The notes beneath the pieces are model-generated. The model saw nothing but the letters and a program-made list of their open reading frames with translations. It made no database searches and was not told where the DNA came from. Of a stretch of 26,070 bases of DNA, positions 7,505 to 14,222 are shown in pieces. A program made the translations under genes and the position numbers. Position 1 is the stretch's first letter; each line of letters starts with the position of its first letter. Source of the stretch: Deltaproteobacteria bacterium (GTDB taxonomy: Bacteria > Chloroflexota > Dehalococcoidia > Dehalococcoidales > BS750m-G39); assembly GCA_013202445.1 (NCBI GenBank), contig JABMRW010000050.1, positions 1 to 26,070 of the forward strand, given 5' to 3'.

Positions 7505-8965
7505 CTAATCTCTAACTAATCTCTTGACCAGTGTTCCTTTAGAATCAAAGACACTGAGCTCAAGCGGCGTTCTCCCCGGCAGGGAATGGGTAGCGCAGGC
7601 GTGGCAGGGGTCGTAAGCCCGGAAGGCCATCTCAATCATGTTCAGAATCCCATCGGGCACATCGCCGTTCTTTATCAGCGCCTTGGCCGCCTTCTCCACC
7701 GACATATTAATCGCCGCCGAGTTATTCTGGGTGGCCACAATCAGGTTGACCTTGGTGAGAATTCCCTTCTCGTCGGTCTGGTAGTGATGGAAAAGGGTGC
7801 CCCTGGGCGCTTCCACCACCCCAATCCCCTCTTTAGGGGTCTCCGTGGGCAGGTTAACGATGTCGTCCGAGGTAATCTCGGGGTCTTTAGCCAGTTCCAG
7901 CGTCCGTTCGGCGGCGTAAAGCGCCTCCACCAGCCGCGCCCAGTGGAAGGCCAGGGTGCTGTGCACCGGCTTGCCCCCCAGCATCGAATACATCTTCTCG
8001 TAGGCTTCCTGGGCCAGCGGCGTGGTCATGCCGTCGGAGGCGTTCAGCCGCGCCAGCGGGGCCACCCGGTAGACGCCGCTCTCCTTGCCGTCGACAAAGC
8101 CCTTCCAGCCCACATTCTTAAGGTAAGCAAATTTCACGTAGGTCCAGGGCTCAACATGCTCCCGGATGTGCTGGAGATAGTCCTGAGGCTTAAACTTGGC
8201 GTACTCCTTGCCCTCGGGGTCGACCACCCTTATCTGGCCGTCGTAGAAGTTTACCTTGTTATTCTGGTCAACCAGACCCATGTAGTAGGTCTTATGGGCG
8301 TAGATATCGCCGACAATCAGGTCGACGTAATCTTTATTCTTTAACACCACGTCATCGAAAAGCCCTAGGGCAACCTGGCAAAACTCGACGCCGTATTCCC
8401 CGGCCTCGATGATGGTCTTTCTCTCTTCCTCGGTGATCCGCTTGGACACGCCGCCGGGCAGGCCGCAGGTAGGCATAACCGGCTTGCCGCCGATTATCCG
8501 CAGCACGTTCCTCATCCGCTTGCGCATCTCGATGACCTTGCCCGCCACCTCCAGCCCCACCTTGCCGATAACGCCGAGCACGTTCCTCTCGGCGGCCGGC
8601 GCCGTCGGCCCGACGATGAAGTCGGGGCCGCCCAGGAAGACGAAGTGCAGAATATGGTCCTCAGCGGTGAAGGCGCTGTACATCAGCTCCCTTATCTTCT
8701 TGGCCGCCGGGGTCGGCTCAACCTTAAACAGGTCGTCCAGGGCTTTGGTCGACGCCATGTGGTGAGCGGTGGGACAGACGCCGCATATCATGGTGGTGAT
8801 GCGGGGCATCTCCTCGGCGGCTCTGCCCTCGGAGAACTTCTCGAATCCCCTCAGTTCGGGAATCTGCAGACAGGCCCGCTCGCAGTTCCCCTCGTCATTG
8901 AGGAATATCTCTATCTTGCCATGTCCCTCAAGCCTGGTTATCGGGTCGATGGTTATCTTTTTCAT
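7505..8965 (-). CDS. mvhA: [NiFe] hydrogenase large subunit, MvhA type (group 3c-like)
   Basis: This is the catalytic large subunit (486 aa) of a cytoplasmic F420-non-reducing [NiFe] hydrogenase that oxidises or evolves H2. It begins with ITIDPITRLEGHG. Nickel ligands are Cys61 and Cys64 in MICGVCPTAHH and Cys454 and Cys457 in DPCHACATH. The residue two before Cys61 is Met59, where most [NiFe] hydrogenases have Arg. Beyond His460 are 26 residues, the peptide expected to be cut by the endopeptidase encoded at 6199-6672. There is no Tat signal, as expected, because export is directed by the small subunit and this one lacks it too. It follows mvhG by 9 bases. The group is inferred from neighbours and motif style rather than by phylogeny. 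Confidence 0.95.
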   Translation of the reverse strand: MKKITIDPITRLEGHGKIEIFLNDEGNCERACLQIPELRGFEKFSEGRAAEEMPRITTMICGVCPTAHHMASTKALDDLFKVEPTPAAKKIRELMYSAFTAEDHILHFVFLGGPDFIVGPTAPAAERNVLGVIGKVGLEVAGKVIEMRKRMRNVLRIIGGKPVMPTCGLPGGVSKRITEEERKTIIEAGEYGVEFCQVALGLFDDVVLKNKDYVDLIVGDIYAHKTYYMGLVDQNNKVNFYDGQIRVVDPEGKEYAKFKPQDYLQHIREHVEPWTYVKFAYLKNVGWKGFVDGKESGVYRVAPLARLNASDGMTTPLAQEAYEKMYSMLGGKPVHSTLAFHWARLVEALYAAERTLELAKDPEITSDDIVNLPTETPKEGIGVVEAPRGTLFHHYQTDEKGILTKVNLIVATQNNSAAINMSVEKAAKALIKNGDVPDGILNMIEMAFRAYDPCHACATHSLPGRTPLELSVFDSKGTLVKRLVRD

Positions 8966-8974
8966 GCCACTCTT

Positions 8975-9955
8975 CTATTCCATTCTCTTTCTTCTGAGTA
9001 AAGAAGAAGCCAGACTAAATCTATAGACCGTCCCGGCCGGGTCGGCAATATTGTCAATCAGCTTCTTGACCTCTTCCTCGCTCATGGTCTCTTCATCCTC
9101 AATTCCCAGTATAGAGGCGACCATGGACAGGGCTCTGGCCCCCTGGTCAACGACGCCGTCCAGCGGGCCGAAGCAGCCGCGGCACGGCTGGTTAGCCTTA
9201 ATGCAGGTTTCGCCGCAGCCGGTGCGGGTGGCCGGCCCCATACAGATTATCCCCTGGGCCAGAAAGCACTTTTCGGGGTCCATCTTAATCTGCCAGGGTC
9301 TTTTTATCTCGTCGATAGCCAGTTTATCCGGCTTGGATTCCGCCCTGGGGCAAGTATCGCACAGCGCCTTATTGGGCGCCAGCACCACCCCCTTCTCCGG
9401 CAGCTTGCCCTCAAGAATGGCGGTAACCGCCGCCATTATCAAATCGGGGGGCGGCGGACAGCCGGGCAGATAGTAATCAACATCTATTGTCTGGTCCAGG
9501 GTCTTTACCGTATCATAGAACTCGGGCAGGCTAAGCTCGCCCTCTTTAATCTTGGTCTTCTGCTGGGGAAAAATCTTGTCGGGGTTTTCCACGGAGGGGA
9601 CTTCGGTATAAGCCCTCTGGAAGATAGAATCCCGGTCATAGAAGTTACCCAGCCCCGGAATACCCCCCAGGTGAGCGCAGGCGCCAAAGGCAACCACCAG
9701 CTGTGATTTTTGCCTCAAGAGCTTGACCATTTCTTCCTGCTCCCCCAGCCTCACGGCGCCGTTGATAAAGCTCACCGCAATCTCGCCGTCCTCCTTGGCT
9801 TCGATATCCTTGCGCTTGAAGTCCAGCGCCACCGGCCATAGCACGATATCCACGGCATTGGCTACCGTCAGTATATCCTCGTTAAGGTCAACCACGGTCT
9901 CCTCACAGCCGCCGCAGGAAGCGCACCAGTAAAAAGCCACCTTTGGTTTAGCCAT
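8975..9955 (-). CDS. mvhG: [NiFe] hydrogenase small subunit, MvhG type
   Basis: This 326-aa electron-transfer subunit starts directly with MAKPKVAFYWCASCGGCEE and has no Tat signal, so the enzyme is cytoplasmic. The proximal [4Fe-4S] cluster is expected from the CASCGGC region, GACAHLGG and PGCPPPP. The C-terminal half adds a CDTC pair and a Cys-rich stretch (CFLAQGIICMG, GCGETC, CRGCFGPLDG) for the medial and distal clusters. The start ATG at 9955 has AAAGGTGAT upstream. It is the first gene of the hydrogenase operon, preceded by a long leader that has a small hairpin. Confidence 0.95.
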   Translation of the reverse strand: MAKPKVAFYWCASCGGCEETVVDLNEDILTVANAVDIVLWPVALDFKRKDIEAKEDGEIAVSFINGAVRLGEQEEMVKLLRQKSQLVVAFGACAHLGGIPGLGNFYDRDSIFQRAYTEVPSVENPDKIFPQQKTKIKEGELSLPEFYDTVKTLDQTIDVDYYLPGCPPPPDLIMAAVTAILEGKLPEKGVVLAPNKALCDTCPRAESKPDKLAIDEIKRPWQIKMDPEKCFLAQGIICMGPATRTGCGETCIKANQPCRGCFGPLDGVVDQGARALSMVASILGIEDEETMSEEEVKKLIDNIADPAGTVYRFSLASSLLRRKRME

Positions 9956-10423
9956 CTTTAATCACCTTTCAATTGACAGCAACCCGAACTTTGGCTGGCT
10001 CTCCCCCGCGAGAGCGCAATAATCTAACTAGAGTAACCGGAAGAAACCGCAGGGTAGCGGATAAAAGAATTAAAAGAAACGAAATACTTGAGACGATTAG
10101 GGCACAATTTACTAAAGCTTGTCTTTTTATATGGCATAATTCGCTCTATCCGCTCGCCGTTAGCCTCTGGTGTGCCTAACTGTGGGCTAAAAGACTCTGT
10201 CTACCGCGGATACTTAGCTCCGAATATTCTTAGCTCAAACCAATACTGGTACTGCTTCCAAAGAATTTTAGCACTGTGGTTTCAGGCTGTCAATTATATT
10301 GTACTAGTTTTAGCCTCTAAATGGCAAATTTACCTAAGGATATTCACCCCCCCATTATTTTTATACGGGAACCATATCTCCTCTAGCCCCCAAACAGTAA
10401 AACACGCCCCCCAAAGCCCACTA
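9956..10423. other. Divergent intergenic region between mvhG and lexA
   Basis: About 470 bases with no credible gene: possible frames here lack a family resemblance and one merely runs into lexA out of frame. The hydrogenase leader contains a hairpin, GCTCTC (9998-10003) pairing with GAGAGC (10010-10015), 40-60 bases upstream of mvhG. The rest is AT-rich and presumably holds the hydrogenase promoter, but I could not pick out convincing -35 and -10 boxes on the minus strand. No known riboswitch or RNA fold was recognised. Confidence 0.5.
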
Positions 10424-10452
10424 TTGACAACCCATAACTCTTCTGATACACT
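10424..10452 (+). promoter_or_regulatory. lexA promoter (sigma-70 type)
   Basis: The -35 box TTGACA (10424-10429, perfect consensus) is followed after 17 bases by TACACT (10447-10452) as the -10 box. Expected transcription start is near 10459, giving a leader of about 26 bases before the lexA ATG. The -10 box lies inside the dyad described next. Confidence 0.75.
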
Positions 10453-10481
10453 TGTTCCTGAAACAAATGTATTAAGAGTTA
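10435..10481. promoter_or_regulatory. Nested dyad over the lexA promoter, probable operator
   Basis: An inner dyad pairs ATACACTTGTT (10446-10456) with AACAAATGTAT (10462-10472), 10 of 11 positions symmetric around CCTGA. An outer dyad pairs TAACTCTT (10435-10442) with AAGAGTTA (10474-10481). It covers the -10 box and the expected transcription start, the right place for autorepression by LexA. The core does not match the well-known Gram-positive CGAAC-N4-GTTCG box exactly, so LexA binding is an inference. Confidence 0.55.
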
Positions 10482-10484
10482 ATC

Positions 10485-11114
10485 ATGCCACGTGTATCAG
10501 ATACCCGGTCGCGCATCCTCAACTTCATCCGCCGCTTCCTGGACAGGCGGGGCTACGCCCCCACCGTCAGGGACATCGCCCGCGGGTGCAATATAAGCAC
10601 GCCTTCGGTGGTCCAGTACCACCTCAATATGCTGGAAGAGCAGGGCTTTATCCACCGCGACCCGGCGGTATTCCGCAGCATCCAGCTGGTGGAGAGAAAG
10701 CGGGAGGCCATCTCCCGCGTTCCCCTGCTGGGCACTATCGCCGCCGGCAGCCCGATACCGGTGCCCGCCCCCGATAGCTGGACAACCACCCCCGAAGAGA
10801 CCCTCCAGCTCACCAGCGAGCTGACCCAGGACAAGAAAGACATCTACGCCCTGAGGGTAAAGGGCACTTCCCTGGTTGACGCTCTTGTTGACGATGGCGA
10901 TATCGTCATAATCCAGCAGACAACTACGGTAGAGGACGGCGAACTGGCGGCGGTCTGGCTCAAGACACAGCAGGAGGTAACCCTTAAGAAAATCTACAGG
11001 GAAAAAGGCCGCATCCGCCTCCAGCCGGCCAACAAAACGATGCAGCCGATGTACTTCAAGCCGGAAGAAGTAGAGATTCAGGGCAAGGTAATCGCAGTGT
11101 TACGCAAGCTATAA
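10485..11114 (+). CDS. lexA: LexA, SOS response repressor
   Basis: This 209-aa LexA represses DNA-damage genes until RecA filaments trigger its self-cleavage. The N-terminal winged helix spans about 1-70 (RRGYAPTVRDIA, then STPSVVQYHLNMLEEQGFI). The cleavage site is Ala87-Gly88 (GTIAAGSP). The S24 peptidase domain has the nucleophile Ser129 (VKGTSLVDALVDDGD) and the general base Lys168 (EVTLKKIY). In most LexA proteins a Met follows the catalytic Ser; here it is Leu. The start ATG has only a weak AAGAG upstream. It is followed 18 bases later by a DUF6504 gene, probably co-transcribed. Confidence 0.96.
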   Translation: MPRVSDTRSRILNFIRRFLDRRGYAPTVRDIARGCNISTPSVVQYHLNMLEEQGFIHRDPAVFRSIQLVERKREAISRVPLLGTIAAGSPIPVPAPDSWTTTPEETLQLTSELTQDKKDIYALRVKGTSLVDALVDDGDIVIIQQTTTVEDGELAAVWLKTQQEVTLKKIYREKGRIRLQPANKTMQPMYFKPEEVEIQGKVIAVLRKL

Positions 11115-11132
11115 CTAGATGGAGGTTTAGAA

Positions 11133-11387
11133 TTGGCCAAGATACTGGAAAAACCGGAGGAACTTAAGGTAACGGCGAATGTCCAGGGGGTGCCTTTAAC
11201 CCTGGCTAGAAACGGAGAGAAACAGCGTGTAACCAAGGTATACCAGAGCTGGCAGAAGGTCGAGGAGTGGTGGGGCAAGGAGATTACCCGCAATTATTTC
11301 ATGGTCAAGACCAGCAAGGGCCTGGTCTGTGATATCTACCGGGATATGCCCGAAAGCATCTGGTACCTGAGCCGGATTCACGAATAA
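11133..11387 (+). CDS. DUF6504 family protein
   Basis: This 84-aa protein fits the DUF6504 pattern: an N-terminal PEELKVTANVQG strand, RVTKVYQSW, then EEWWGKEITRNYF and a final IWYLSRIHE. In other bacteria this domain is seen with or fused to Y-family polymerases of the ImuB kind, which belong to LexA-controlled mutagenesis cassettes. Here it stands alone behind lexA, which supports an SOS link without fixing a biochemical role. The start is TTG at 11133, chosen because GGAGG (11121-11125) sits 7 bases upstream; no better start exists. Confidence 0.8.
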   Translation: MAKILEKPEELKVTANVQGVPLTLARNGEKQRVTKVYQSWQKVEEWWGKEITRNYFMVKTSKGLVCDIYRDMPESIWYLSRIHE

Positions 11388-11400
11388 TTCAAGGGGGAAA

Positions 11401-11565
11401 ATGAAAGTGCCCGACTATATTGCCATAATCGGGCTTCTGTGCTACCATCAGGCCAAATGTGTATTAGGTCAAACTGTAATGGGATTTAAGGCTATCCCCA
11501 TAGCCCTAAATCAGCCACCCTTACAAGTATATCATAGCATAATTGTAAAGGGGGGTTCATTATGA
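11401..11565 (+). CDS. Possible 54-aa small ORF, doubtful
   Basis: A frame opens at ATG 11401 with a GGGGG site a few bases upstream and closes at a TGA that overlaps the antitoxin ATG (ATGA). It would encode MKVPDYIAIIGLLCYHQAK and then a stretch without family resemblance. Arguing against a real gene, its middle is a nearly perfect 13-bp stem-loop (11483-11512), and the antitoxin gene has its own strong ribosome site. It may be a coincidental frame or a remnant. Confidence 0.25.
   Translation: MKVPDYIAIIGLLCYHQAKCVLGQTVMGFKAIPIALNQPPLQVYHSIIVKGGSL
11483..11512. promoter_or_regulatory. Strong stem-loop upstream of the toxin-antitoxin pair
   Basis: GATTTAAGGCTAT (11483-11495) pairs with ATAGCCCTAAATC (11500-11512), 12 of 13 positions complementary, around a CCCC loop. 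There is no T-run after it, so it is not a textbook terminator. It could end lexA-DUF6504 transcripts or be an operator for the MerR-type antitoxin, which starts 50 bases downstream. Confidence 0.5.
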
Positions 11566-12248
11566 CCACCAAATTAATTACCAACCCAACCAACGGCAAT
11601 TCACTTGGTTTCTATACTCCCGCTGAAGCATCTCGTATTGCGCAAGTTCCCCTTTGGACTGTACATGATTGGCGCAGAAAGGGAATAGTCATACCAACAG
11701 TAGAATGGATTGATGAGACTAATAAAATCCATGTGGGGCATACCTTTGAAACGCTGGTATTTCTACGTCTCATAAAATTACTACGTTCTAAGGGAATTAG
11801 CCTACTTGAATCAGTCAAAGCAATTAAAAAACTTAACACCCGCCTCGGTTCACCAAGTAGAAGATGGGCAGATGCTAGGATTTTCGTACGTGACAAAGAA
11901 GTAATAGTTAACGATGAATCGGACGGCTATGGTTCAACGGTGGTTACTAAAGGACACCAGGTCATCTGGGAAGTGTTCTTTGGAGAGGAATTTAAGCGAC
12001 TAAAGGAAAGAGCAGATGCATTATTAATCCCAGAAGATTACATGAACTACGTTGAGATAGACCTCTCAATTCAAAATGGGCTTCCCATAATCCTGAATAC
12101 CTCCATACTAACAAATCTAATTCACTCATTATGCCAACAAGGATATGAATATCAAGATATACATGATATGTATTCTTTCATACCCCTACGAAAAATAAAA
12201 GGCGCGGAGGAATACGAGCAATTTTTAGACAAAGTTGGCAAAAACTAG
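11562..12248 (+). CDS. MerR-type HTH / DUF433 antitoxin
   Basis: This 228-aa protein has an N-terminal MerR-like helix-turn-helix (about 15-55: GFYTPAEASRIAQVP, then TVHDWRRKGIV) and a C-terminal DUF433-type domain (about 165-225: IQNGLPIILNTSILTNLI, then GYEYQDIHDMY). This architecture is a known antitoxin partner of DUF5615/Mut7-C PIN-like toxins, and such a toxin follows directly. It would neutralise the toxin and repress its own operon. The start ATG has AAAGGGGGG upstream. The DNA is clearly AT-richer than lexA and tldD around it, suggesting acquisition. Confidence 0.82.
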   Translation: MTTKLITNPTNGNSLGFYTPAEASRIAQVPLWTVHDWRRKGIVIPTVEWIDETNKIHVGHTFETLVFLRLIKLLRSKGISLLESVKAIKKLNTRLGSPSRRWADARIFVRDKEVIVNDESDGYGSTVVTKGHQVIWEVFFGEEFKRLKERADALLIPEDYMNYVEIDLSIQNGLPIILNTSILTNLIHSLCQQGYEYQDIHDMYSFIPLRKIKGAEEYEQFLDKVGKN

Positions 12249-12772
12249 AAATTCCACGAATTTACACAGATGCTAGCGTAAGTAGACCTGTTGTAGATTT
12301 GCTCAATAAGCTTGATTGGGATATTGAAACAGCCAAACAGGCTAAACTCACTGGAAAAATTCCCGATGTAGTATGGGTAATACATGCAAGAAATAACCAT
12401 CGCATCGGAATTACCTTTGATGAACTAAGAGCTAAACAAGGGCTGGATATTGCTAGTGAGTTAACGCTGAGAGGTGGAAAGGTAATCCGCATACAGGGTG
12501 GCCCTGGCCAGCATCCATATAGAGCTATCGGGAAATTGCTATTTCACTATGAAACTTGGTATCAATTTCTTTGCGAATGCGATGGTGTTTGTGTAATATC
12601 TGATACCAAAAGACCTTGTAGAACTTGTACACCTCAACAATATATCCATCGTTACCACCATTTAAATACCGAGCAATTCAACAAATATCTAGATGGCTAT
12701 AGGAAGCGTCCTTATATCAAAAGAACGCGAAAGCCAAAGCCCATACCAAAGGAACAGGCACCCCTACCCTGA
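12221..12772 (+). CDS. DUF5615 PIN-like toxin, non-standard start
   Basis: A putative nuclease toxin of the DUF5615 PIN-like family. The conserved N terminus IPRIYTDASVSRPVV (from 12251) supplies the first acidic residue, and ITFDEL (Asp at about 12419-12421) another. The first ordinary start, TTG 12299, would delete the YTD segment. Upstream the frame is open to a TGA at 12164-12166 but has no ATG, GTG or TTG. I give ATT 12221, 10 bases after GGAGG (12206-12210), as a possible start; ATT 12251 or a -1 frameshift from the antitoxin at AAA-AAC (12240-12245) are alternatives. The C-terminal half is longer than usual, with a Cys cluster (CECDGVC, CRTC) and a basic, proline-rich tail. The frame is AT-rich like its partner. 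Confidence 0.72.
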   Translation: MFRQSWQKLEIPRIYTDASVSRPVVDLLNKLDWDIETAKQAKLTGKIPDVVWVIHARNNHRIGITFDELRAKQGLDIASELTLRGGKVIRIQGGPGQHPYRAIGKLLFHYETWYQFLCECDGVCVISDTKRPCRTCTPQQYIHRYHHLNTEQFNKYLDGYRKRPYIKRTRKPKPIPKEQAPLP

Positions 12773-12812
12773 TGCGTTACTATCAACTCTAACCGTTTCC
12801 CCCACCCTTTAA

Positions 12813-12842
12813 TTGACAGTTCGGCAGTCGGCTGGTTAAACT
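12813..12842 (+). promoter_or_regulatory. tldD promoter, probably leaderless transcript
   Basis: TTGACA (12813-12818), an 18-base spacer, then TAAACT (12837-12842). The tldD ATG begins at 12849, only 6 bases beyond the -10 box, so transcription should start at or next to the start codon. No Shine-Dalgarno sequence is present. The same hexamers and spacing occur before the MaoC operon at 20431-20460. Confidence 0.65.
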
Positions 12843-12848
12843 ATTCTT

Positions 12849-14222
12849 ATGCCCGATATTGAAACCGCCGCAAGTCAACTGGCTGAAACCCTAAAAAAAT
12901 ATAAAGCCGACTATATCGAGGCCCGCCTGGAGCAGAGCCAGCGGAGCCACATCACCTATCGTGGCAAGGAACTGGAGTCCGCCGGCCAGTCGACCGCCGT
13001 CGGCGGCAATATCCGCGCCCTGGTCAGGGGCGGCTGGGGCTTCGTCAGCTTTAACGACCTCGACGACCTCCCCCGCAGGATTGAGCTGGCGGTAAAGCAG
13101 GCGACGCTGGTCGGCAAAGAAGAAAGCCGGCTCGCCCCCGTCCAACCCGTTGTCGATACCGTAACCAGTAAACAGGACAGCCCGCTTGCCATCCCCCTGG
13201 CGGAAAAGAAAAAACTCCTCGATGAATATAACGAAATTATCTGGCGCACCCCCAGGCTCCGGACCTCGGTTATCGGCTACGCCGACAGCCACAAGCAGAC
13301 CATCTTTGTAAACTCACCGGGCAGCTATATCCGGCAGCCGAGGACGGATATCACCCTGCGCCTGAGCGCCGTCGCCGCCGGGGACGGCGATATCCAGCAG
13401 GCGGGTTTAAGCCTGGGCAGCCGCGGCGATTTCAGCCCGATGCGCCGCCTCCACCGGCAGGTAGAGGAGATGGCCAAACACGCCGTAGCTTTGCTCTCCG
13501 CCCCGCAGGTAAAGGGCGGCGAATACACCGTAGTTTTAGACCCGGTGCTGGCCGGCGTCTTCGTCCATGAGGCATTCGGTCACCTCTCCGAATCGGACTT
13601 CGTCTATGAAGACGACCGCCTGCGGGAAATCATGGTCCTGGGCAAAAAGTTCGGCTCCGGAGAGCTTAATATCATAGACAGCGCCGCCCTGCCCGGCCTG
13701 CGAGGCAGCTATAAATACGATGACGAAGGGGTGCCAGCAACTAAAACCTATCTTATTCAGGAAGGCAAACTGGTGGGGCGGCTCCACTCAAGGGAGACCG
13801 CCGCCAAGATGAACGAAAAGCCCACCGGCAACGCCCGCGCCATGAATTACCGCTACCCCCCCATCGTCCGCATGAGCAACACCTATATTGAGCCGGGCAA
13901 GGCATCTTTCGACGATATAATCGCCGGTATAAAAGAGGGCGTCTACGCCAAAAACTGGTTCGGCGGCACCACCAGCATGGAGATGTTCACATTCTCGGCG
14001 GGAGAAGCCTACATGATTCGCAACGGCAAAATCGCCGAAGCTTTAAGGCCGGTGGTGCTCACCGGAAACGTCTTTACCACCCTCAATAATATCGACGCCA
14101 TAGGCAACGACCTGGACATGAACCAGGGCGGCGGCTGCGGCAAGGGCGGGCAATTCCCCCTCCCCGTCTCCAACGGCAGCCCACACATCCGGATCAGCCG
14201 GTGCCTGGTGGGAGGCGGCTAG
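12849..14222 (+). CDS. tldD: TldD metalloprotease
   Basis: This 457-aa protein is the catalytic half of the TldD/TldE zinc protease, which degrades unfolded peptides and matures some ribosomal peptides. The zinc motif HEAFGH (His240, Glu241, His245) is intact. Other family signatures are GSYKYDDEGVPATKTYLI, FGGTTSMEMFTFSAGEAY and the C-terminal GNDLDMNQGGGCGKGGQ. ATG 12849 appears to be used on a leaderless mRNA. Its stop shares a base with the start of tldE. No peptide substrate gene was recognised nearby. Confidence 0.96.
   Translation: MPDIETAASQLAETLKKYKADYIEARLEQSQRSHITYRGKELESAGQSTAVGGNIRALVRGGWGFVSFNDLDDLPRRIELAVKQATLVGKEESRLAPVQPVVDTVTSKQDSPLAIPLAEKKKLLDEYNEIIWRTPRLRTSVIGYADSHKQTIFVNSPGSYIRQPRTDITLRLSAVAAGDGDIQQAGLSLGSRGDFSPMRRLHRQVEEMAKHAVALLSAPQVKGGEYTVVLDPVLAGVFVHEAFGHLSESDFVYEDDRLREIMVLGKKFGSGELNIIDSAALPGLRGSYKYDDEGVPATKTYLIQEGKLVGRLHSRETAAKMNEKPTGNARAMNYRYPPIVRMSNTYIEPGKASFDDIIAGIKEGVYAKNWFGGTTSMEMFTFSAGEAYMIRNGKIAEALRPVVLTGNVFTTLNNIDAIGNDLDMNQGGGCGKGGQFPLPVSNGSPHIRISRCLVGGG

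Noticed and set aside
7586..8344. A 252-codon plus-strand frame opposite mvhA
   Set aside because: It is the antisense shadow of a strongly conserved hydrogenase large subunit, with no ribosome site or motif of its own.
10088..10777. A 229-codon open frame overlapping the start of lexA
   Set aside because: It crosses the lexA promoter and reads lexA out of frame; the protein is low-complexity in its second half and shows no family resemblance.
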